64,000 nt of DNA from an uncultured Bacteroides sp. (lineage in GTDB: Bacteria > Bacteroidota > Bacteroidia > Bacteroidales > Bacteroidaceae), in contig CANSEY010000008.1 in the NCBI GenBank assembly GCA_947646015.1, positions 1-64,000 of the forward strand, written 5' to 3'. Below, in pieces: positions 58,801-64,000 of this stretch. The translations under genes and the position numbers were made by a program. The notes beneath the pieces are model-generated. The model saw only the letters and a program-made list of their open reading frames with translations, searched no databases and was not told the DNA's origin. Position 1 is the stretch's first letter. Each line of letters begins with the position of its first letter.

Positions 58801-60224
58801 ACTTCCGTAAGATACAGAATCAGAAGATGAAAGTGCTGGTGGAGAAGACAGACCTGATTCCACTTCTTGAAAAAGTAATGATCAACTTCCGCTTGATTGC
58901 AGAAGAAAAGAAGATTAATTTCCGGTTGGCAAGCGAACTTAAATCAATATATGCATGGATAGACCGCGATAAGTTTGAAAAGATATTCTTTAATCTGATA
59001 TCCAACGCATTCAAATATACACCGGCTGAGAAGGCGATTACAATAGAAGTGACAAAACAGACAGATAAAGTGACAATCTCTGTGGTGGATGAAGGCATCG
59101 GAATTGAACCGACTAAACTGCGTACTTTGTTCCAGCGCTTCGAAACACTGGCACAGCAGAATATGCTCCAACCGTCTTCCGGCATCGGCCTGTCATTGGT
59201 AAAAGAAATGGTCGACATGCATCACGGTACAATCAAAGTAACGAGCGAACCAGAAGCAGGAAGCCGTTTCATGGTAACTCTGCCTCTTCAAAAAGAAGTC
59301 TTCGAACAAGACAGTCAGGTGGAATTTATTCTGAATGACAGTCAAAGTCCGACTACCCATCCGGACAGCAGCCTCCAGACTGAGAAAAGACCAGAAGCGG
59401 AAGACAAAGAAGATATGGAGAATAATGCGGCTCCGGATACGTTTACTATATTGGTGGTTGAGGACAATGAAGAACTGAAAGCTTTCTTAAAAAACATCTT
59501 GTCTGAGAATTATACTGTTATCACCGCTCCGAACGGAAAAGAAGGATTGCAACACGCAGTTGATAATATCCCCGATCTTATCATCAGTGACGTAATGATG
59601 CCGGTTATGGACGGCTTGGAGATGATTCGGAAAATCAAAGAAAACAATAACATCTGTCACATTCCCATTATTGTATTATCGGCAAAAGCCTCTTTGGATG
59701 ACAGGATTGCCGGACTGGAGCAAGGTATAGATGACTATATCACAAAACCTTTCAGCGCCACATATCTGAAAACACGTATCGCTTCACTGCTCCGCCAACG
59801 CAAATCCTTGCAGGAAATCTATATGGCCAAACTGACGGAAGGGAAAGAAATAGCTGTCGCAGAAGCTCTTACCCCGTCGCAACCGCAGATTACTCCCTAC
59901 GACGAGCAATTCATGCAAAAGGTAATGGAGTTCATAGAAGAACAGATGGATAATGCCGAACTGACCATCGACGAATTTGCAGAGCATCTGATGCTCAGCC
60001 GCACCATCTTCTATCGGAAACTGAAGTCCATCATCGGACTGACTCCTGTAGACTTCATACGTGAAGTACGCATCAAACGTGCAGCACAGCTAATAGACAG
60101 CGGGGAATATAATTTCTCACAGGTAGCCTATATGACCGGTTTCAATGACCCGAAGTATTTCAGTAAATGCTTCAAGAAGGTAGTAGGTATCACGCCTTCC
60201 GAATATAAAGAGAAGAATAAATAA
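55872..60224 (+). CDS. Hybrid two-component system sensor-regulator
   Basis: A 1450-residue one-protein signalling system. The signal peptide is followed by a periplasmic beta-propeller sensor (residues about 20-760, many WFGTWNGLNKFDGYTF-type repeats) and a Y_Y_Y domain. The membrane helix is near 880-900, the kinase H-box DISHELRTPLTLI near 925, the ATP site NLISNAFKYTP near 1042, the receiver ILVVEDNEELKAF with Asp in IISDVMMPVMDG near 1240, and a C-terminal AraC-type DNA-binding domain (VAYMTGFNDPKYFSKCFKK). It should activate the adjacent pectin-use genes on binding an oligosaccharide. Confidence 0.96.
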   Translation: MKRARLLLISLFNYCILVAQPTYQIKHYSVNDGMSQGIVQTIIQDKKGFLWFGTWNGLNKFDGYTFKNYKTSYKDGYILNTNRISQIAETKYGDIWCQAYDGRVYMFDNQTEKFIDILGSVAETMITNNYADHIYTLSKGISWITFQNECAAIRIDDQLCKQGKGITLYSSFKQNLKGDKIYTVFEDSEGDEWILTNKGISIIGKKQVDSDFPFQYIKEADGIIYLVSQSDKLASYNFKTRQFKFIEIPYHVSMINEVKKFDSNTLLLATDNGLIIYKIKEKEFQLIDIRTSTQPSNVVQSVYQDHYKELWIFPQTTGVIRYNPSTKEMQHLFTPADEVIRYERKNKNVIFEDRQHTLWVLPPEGNLSYYDRENKELKPMLKDSNNPKSVFSPLVRFYTLDNQGNCWLTSTRGIYKLSFFPHTYNLVHIDNGFETRAFLCDNEKRLWVSSKAQMIRVYQPDGQLEGYLTPQGKISKDKQSFTSVYCFLEDHEGNIWIGTKENGIYLLKKKSPDSYSVQQFTHQPNMPYSLSGNSVYSIFQDSHKRIWIGCYGGGINLLTYNKDGKTEFIHSDNELKNYPTGYASKVRHISEAPGGVLLIGTTNGLLTFSNQFERPEEIKFYRNCCESGISTSLSGNDVMHTYTDKQKRTYIASFTGGISQIVSKNLLSNKIEFKTYTTDDGLASDLVQAMQEDQQGNLWILSENAISKFDAQRKTFENYGLNSLHQEFSFSEAAPVINARNQIVFGTDKGFIEISSKEMQKSSYVPPIVFTGLKVQGQSSVIAIDDLEELRLTPSQRNVTFQFAALDYVDSKEIRYAYRLKGLEEEWHDGDKNRSASYINLPNGKYKLQIKSTNSDGVWMDNIRTLSINVLPTFWETGWAWLLYVILFVLFTGSIVYVLFYIYRLRHQVDIEQQLSNIKLRFFTDISHELRTPLTLISSPVNEVLENEDLSATAREHLTVVQKNAERMLRLMNQILDFRKIQNQKMKVLVEKTDLIPLLEKVMINFRLIAEEKKINFRLASELKSIYAWIDRDKFEKIFFNLISNAFKYTPAEKAITIEVTKQTDKVTISVVDEGIGIEPTKLRTLFQRFETLAQQNMLQPSSGIGLSLVKEMVDMHHGTIKVTSEPEAGSRFMVTLPLQKEVFEQDSQVEFILNDSQSPTTHPDSSLQTEKRPEAEDKEDMENNAAPDTFTILVVEDNEELKAFLKNILSENYTVITAPNGKEGLQHAVDNIPDLIISDVMMPVMDGLEMIRKIKENNNICHIPIIVLSAKASLDDRIAGLEQGIDDYITKPFSATYLKTRIASLLRQRKSLQEIYMAKLTEGKEIAVAEALTPSQPQITPYDEQFMQKVMEFIEEQMDNAELTIDEFAEHLMLSRTIFYRKLKSIIGLTPVDFIREVRIKRAAQLIDSGEYNFSQVAYMTGFNDPKYFSKCFKKVVGITPSEYKEKNK

Positions 60225-60229
60225 AAAAA

Positions 60230-60279
60230 GAAGCCGACCGTACGCATTCATTAATCACCATAACCGGCTATTTTCTTTC
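60230..60279. terminator. Terminator after the hybrid sensor gene
   Basis: AAAAGAAGCCG pairs loosely with CGGCT..TTTTCTTT across about 30 nt. A weak call. Confidence 0.45.
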
Positions 60280-60367
60280 GTAGCACTTAGGTCAGACAAT
60301 TGTAGCACCCAGGTCAGATAACTGAAGCACCTAGGTAACACATTCGTCTCACCTAGGTGCAACGAAA
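60280..60367 (+). repeat. Four degenerate 22-bp tandem repeats
   Basis: Units start at 60280, 60302, 60324 and 60346 and share the core CACCTAGGT (CACTTAGGT and CACCCAGGT in the first two). The last unit is the most divergent at its ends. CCTAGG is palindromic within each unit. Confidence 0.75.
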
Positions 60368-60456
60368 GAAAAACGACTAAAGACATAAAAGATTTTGGCT
60401 AGCAGGATACTTATTTATCCCTATGTTCCAATAAGTTAGCAACAGTTCCGTATCTG

Positions 60457-62043
60457 TTAATTCCGCTGATTTCCGGAAAGCAGCATTTTTCCGGAATCCT
60501 TTTTATATTCTTTCCCGTTAATAATAATGCCTGTAGCATTTTTTATCTGTATGCCCGGAGCCTCGGGATCCTCCACTTTGATATTCTCCATATTCACCTG
60601 AGAAGCCTGATTGATTACAATACCTTTCTTGGCATTAGTTACAGTCATGTTCTTGATAAAGATATTCTTAAGAGGCATTTCCGGCAGCCCGTTGAAATAT
60701 ACTGCCCGTCCCGCACCTCTACAAAGAACATTTGAAATATAAATGTTCCTGAAAACAGGAGTTTCCTCATTCACATCCGGTATCGGAGTTTCCGGAAAGT
60801 CATTGACAGCATAATACAAATCCATCGTCAGAGCATCATTGGGAATATCAATCATGTTGATATTATCTATGAAAATGTTCTCCACTACGCCACCACGTCC
60901 GCGGGTACTCTTAAACCGCAAACCGACATCTGTGCCCACGAAAGAACAGCCCGATACGTATACATTCCGGACACCACCGGACATTTCGCTGCCGATTACA
61001 AATCCGCCATGCCCATGCAAAACCGTATTATTCTTAATAATCACATTCTCACAAGATTCTCCCCGCCTGCGTCCATCCTCATCTTTACCCGATTTCAGAC
61101 AGATAGCATCATCCCCCGCATCAAAAAAACAATTAGTGACCAGTACGTTTTTACACGACTCCACATCCAGCGCATCGCCATTTTGCGAATACCAGGGATT
61201 GAACACCTTCACATCATTCAAAATCAAAGATTCGCAGGACAAAGGATGGATACACCAGCCCGGTGAGTTCTTGAAAGTCACCCCTTCCAGCAGAATCCGT
61301 TTGCTCTTTACTATACTCAGCATGACAGGGCGCAACCAGCTTTTCATGTAAGTCCACTCTTCATCGGTTATTTCTTTCTGCCCGTTATTTTGTCCGGTCA
61401 TAAGTACAGAAGCTTTCAAAGCACCCGCATCAGGATACCATACTTTTCCGTTCTCATCCACTTTACCACCCGAACTCACCAGATTTTTCCATTGCCGTTC
61501 CGTCATCTTGTCTTTCTTGACCGGACGCCATCTATCTCCTGCCCCATCGAAAACACCATTGCCGGTGATGGCTATATTTTCAGCATTCATTGCCGAAATC
61601 GGCGATTGGCAGCGCTTAGTGTCCAGCCCTTCGAAAGAAGTGTCGATAATGGGATATAGAGATGTATCGCTGCTAAATACAATGAGAGCATTCTTCTCGG
61701 CATATAGATTAACGTTACTCAAAAGTACGACGGGCCCCGTCAACCATAATCCTTCGGGTATGATAACTTTCCCCCCTCCTTTGGAACTTACCGCCTTGAT
61801 TGCATTGTTTATCGCCTCTGTGTTCAAGGTCACACCATCGCTGAGTGCGCCGAAATCACGGATATTAACCTCATAATCGGGAAAGGAAGGTTGGCTCACT
61901 TCAGGCATTGAAAACGGAAGATTCCTGTATACGTCTCCCTGTTCTTTTGTTCCACTTTCCGGATTTGAATAAACCTGATATGATATAAATATCATAACGC
62001 CTGTCAGCACAACTCTCAAATCCTTTTTCAAAATTCCATTCAT
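60457..62043 (-). CDS. GH28 polygalacturonase-like enzyme
   Basis: A 528-residue secreted glycoside hydrolase family 28 protein. A signal region (VVLTGVMIFISYQVYS) is followed by DFGALSDGVTLNTEAINNAI, then the catalytic set: NGDALDVES near 287, GDDAICLKSG near 308 (two Asp), GHGGFVIGSEMSG near 345 and RFKSTRGRGG near 373. The family hydrolyses polygalacturonan or related pectin chains in the periplasm. It is transcribed away from SusD and lies beside the hybrid sensor, as in a polysaccharide utilization locus. Confidence 0.93.
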   Translation of the reverse strand: MNGILKKDLRVVLTGVMIFISYQVYSNPESGTKEQGDVYRNLPFSMPEVSQPSFPDYEVNIRDFGALSDGVTLNTEAINNAIKAVSSKGGGKVIIPEGLWLTGPVVLLSNVNLYAEKNALIVFSSDTSLYPIIDTSFEGLDTKRCQSPISAMNAENIAITGNGVFDGAGDRWRPVKKDKMTERQWKNLVSSGGKVDENGKVWYPDAGALKASVLMTGQNNGQKEITDEEWTYMKSWLRPVMLSIVKSKRILLEGVTFKNSPGWCIHPLSCESLILNDVKVFNPWYSQNGDALDVESCKNVLVTNCFFDAGDDAICLKSGKDEDGRRRGESCENVIIKNNTVLHGHGGFVIGSEMSGGVRNVYVSGCSFVGTDVGLRFKSTRGRGGVVENIFIDNINMIDIPNDALTMDLYYAVNDFPETPIPDVNEETPVFRNIYISNVLCRGAGRAVYFNGLPEMPLKNIFIKNMTVTNAKKGIVINQASQVNMENIKVEDPEAPGIQIKNATGIIINGKEYKKDSGKMLLSGNQRN

Positions 62044-62133
62044 CTCTTTTTAATTTATTTTATCGGGTTCCTATTGATAACTACTTACAGAAATATCCAT
62101 ATCTTCATTGATATGTTTTTCCCATTTCACAAG

Positions 62134-62141
62134 CAAAAGTA
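62134..62141 (-). promoter_or_regulatory. Promoter of the GH28 gene
   Basis: On the minus strand TACTTTTG fits TAnnTTTG. It would give a leader of about 85 nt before the GH28 start. The -33 box is unclear. Confidence 0.5.
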
Positions 62142-62260
62142 ATGGAAGTCTACTCCCCCTAAGTTCAATTATTGACAGATTAGGAGTAAAAAATAGTCAT
62201 TTACCTGTTCGTCTATTAAAATTGTACTCAAACAAAGTATATCTCCGGAAAATAATTCAT

Positions 62261-62308
62261 AAAAAAGCCATAGTAGAAAAGTATTATAAAATTCTTCCTT
62301 ACTATGGC
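62261..62308 (-). terminator. Terminator of the susD operon
   Basis: On the minus strand GCCATAGTA pairs with TACTATGGC and is followed by TTTTTT. It lies 25 bp after the SusD-like stop. Confidence 0.85.
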
Positions 62309-62333
62309 CCTTAATCTAATCCTGAAAACAGTT

Positions 62334-64000
62334 TTAATCTATGGTCAGAGTTTCATCATCTTGCCAATCTATAGTTCCGGCAGCACCATTTTGGTCTGTC
62401 CAGCCTTTGGTCTGTCCGAGCCAGGAGTTATTGTCCAAAATATCTTTTGACAGACCCATTATATAATAATTAGATCGCCATCCGATCTTAATCCATTCAT
62501 TGCTGTTGTTCTTATCAGGTTGCACATTGGGCTCCCCGTACTGGAAATTAGACTCCCAAAAATCAGCCACTTCTTTAAGTTGCTTCTGGAAATCGGCAGA
62601 TTCAGGGTCTGCAAATATATTCTTACGCAGTTCCGACAACACATCTTTACTGCCTGGAGTATATCCATCTTTTACATCCACATATTTAGCTGTACGATAT
62701 CTTTCGGTCAACGGAGTTACTCTCAGGAATGAACAGGTATTAGTGGTACTCAACTGCATAGCTTCTCCCCGTCCTCCATCATAAAGCATCCAACGCCAAA
62801 TATCCCAATATCTTTTGCCTTCATATGCCAGTTCGACCTGACGTTCACGCAAACAGGCAGCCAACGCCGATGCCCGGTCAAACACATAAGTATCCAAACC
62901 GTAATTATTAGTGGAAGGAATCCCAACCCGCGCACGCAATTTCCCGATTGCCAGTTTACATAAATCAATCTGATTGGTTGCCGCATAACACTCGGCAAGA
63001 TTCAATTGCAATTCCGCATAACGGAAATCATAGATATGCACTCCCGAAGCTTCGTAGTTGTTGGCAGAAGCAGTATTGAGTCCACTCATCTTACGTACGA
63101 ATACCGGACTGGTTATATTTACTCCTTCACTATAGGCAAAGCCGCTGGTAGTTGACTCCGAAGTTCGCCAACGATAAGCCCAGACCGTATCATTGGTGAC
63201 ATCTTTATGTCCCCACTTCAAACCATTAAAGGCAAATGTCTGGTAGAAACGCGGATCACGGTTTTCCATAAAGCGCAAACTACCTTCGGTAACCTGATGA
63301 GCGGCATCGGGAAGTGTACCGTCAGCCATAGGGAATACATCGATCAACTCAATAGGAGCACCTTTTCCACCGCTTCCTCCTTGAGAACTCAAACGGATAT
63401 TCTTCTCCCAGCGATTATTCTTGTAACCTAATGACGAGTTGCTTTCCTTAGCCAATAGTCGGACAACTAATGTTTCTCTGTTAGAATGTTCATTATCGTC
63501 ATCCGCCAATATTTTACTCCAGCTTGCAGCATCCGTCACACCGTCCAATCCACTGGCAGTAATACCGGAAATAGCGTTCTGAGTAGCTTCCAGGGCTTTT
63601 TGCCAACGAAGGTTGCCCGGATCATTCCAATTCTTATTAAAGATGGGGCTGGCATAGAATAATAACACACGGCTCTTGTATGCCAATGCTCCGCCACGTG
63701 TGAGACGTCCGTAATCGTTTGTTCCCCATTCATCCGGCAGCAAAGCGGCCGCATCGGTCAAGTCTTTCACAATCTGTTCCACACATTGGGTCACAGAGGC
63801 TCTTGGCAGTCCTGCATCGGTCACCTCAGCATTCAGCACTGTTGTCACAATAGGTACGCAACCATACATACGAACCAAATCAAACAACTGCATGGCACGT
63901 AGAAAGAGGGCCTGCCCTTTTGCCTTATCTTTGGTATCCTGCGAAACCGAGGAAGCATCAATGTCACGAAGCAGGATATTGCAGTTACGTATACGCGTAT
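62334..64000 (-). CDS. SusD/RagB-family nutrient-binding lipoprotein (5-prime partial)
   Basis: The open frame continues to the right edge, so the N-terminus, with its lipobox, lies outside. SusD traits seen are NCNILLRDID, KGQALFLRAMQLFDLVRMYG near the edge, GRLTRGGALAYKSRVLLFYASPIF, LNLAECYAAT and ERQVELAYEGKRYWDIWRWM. SusD-like proteins sit on the outer membrane with a SusC transporter and bind glycans. With the neighbouring GH28 gene the likely ligand is a pectic oligosaccharide. Confidence 0.94.
   Translation of the reverse strand, partial: TRIRNCNILLRDIDASSVSQDTKDKAKGQALFLRAMQLFDLVRMYGCVPIVTTVLNAEVTDAGLPRASVTQCVEQIVKDLTDAAALLPDEWGTNDYGRLTRGGALAYKSRVLLFYASPIFNKNWNDPGNLRWQKALEATQNAISGITASGLDGVTDAASWSKILADDDNEHSNRETLVVRLLAKESNSSLGYKNNRWEKNIRLSSQGGSGGKGAPIELIDVFPMADGTLPDAAHQVTEGSLRFMENRDPRFYQTFAFNGLKWGHKDVTNDTVWAYRWRTSESTTSGFAYSEGVNITSPVFVRKMSGLNTASANNYEASGVHIYDFRYAELQLNLAECYAATNQIDLCKLAIGKLRARVGIPSTNNYGLDTYVFDRASALAACLRERQVELAYEGKRYWDIWRWMLYDGGRGEAMQLSTTNTCSFLRVTPLTERYRTAKYVDVKDGYTPGSKDVLSELRKNIFADPESADFQKQLKEVADFWESNFQYGEPNVQPDKNNSNEWIKIGWRSNYYIMGLSKDILDNNSWLGQTKGWTDQNGAAGTIDWQDDETLTID

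Overview
The window is Bacteroides-type DNA. About the first 43.5 kb is most of a CTnDOT-type integrative conjugative element (ICE), and the last 20 kb is ordinary Bacteroides chromosome. The assignment rests on a complete traE-to-traQ set of Bacteroidetes conjugation genes, many -7 boxes of the Bacteroides form TAnnTTTG, a giant hybrid two-component regulator, and a SusD gene. No integrase, rRNA, tRNA or CRISPR array was seen, so the left end of the element lies outside the window.

Layout. 1-4.7 kb is an accessory patch: a RhuM-like gene, a serine recombinase, a Fic-like gene fragment fused to a broken IS66, an Abi_2 gene and a candidate small RNA. 5-6.1 kb holds three small leftward genes. 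6.3-10.1 kb is the leftward mobA-mobB-mobC operon, with a probable oriT beside it. 10.7-12.9 kb is the first tra unit (ParA-like traA, DUF3408, DUF4122 and a small gene). 13.0-16.7 kb is an AT-rich leftward island with a HEPN-motif protein, a reverse transcriptase and a DUF4143 ATPase; it splits the tra region. 16.9-17.8 kb has a small rightward gene and a SLOG gene. 18.2-29.9 kb is the long rightward operon traE-traQ, ending in a lysozyme. 29.9-43.2 kb is a chain of leftward accessory genes: DUF3871-like, DUF4120, many acidic unknowns, a J-domain protein, an ArdA-like protein, a 1000-aa methyltransferase-helicase fusion, DUF4942-like and DUF4121-like.

The most striking feature is a family of five structured elements of about 170 bp (6129, 17839, 31257, 38099, 43194). 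All face the same way, and each lies just upstream of the first gene of a leftward accessory operon. Their stems differ in sequence but keep pairing, the apex is conserved, and the 3-prime arm carries CCTTG, 22-23 nt, then a Bacteroides -7 box. If the plus strand folds as single-stranded DNA, that arm would form a promoter aimed into the leftward operon, as in Frpo/ssi promoters of F-type plasmids. I propose that they are single-strand promoters that switch on anti-restriction and establishment genes as the transferred strand enters a recipient.

The chromosome (43.65-64 kb) carries a membrane phosphoesterase, a MalY/PatB aminotransferase, a HAD phosphatase, a Pif1-like helicase with TPRs, an AsmA-like protein, a Sua5/YciO protein, nagB, a flavodiiron protein and a radical SAM protein. 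It ends in a probable pectin-use locus: a hybrid two-component sensor, a GH28 polygalacturonase and a SusD-like lipoprotein gene that runs off the window.
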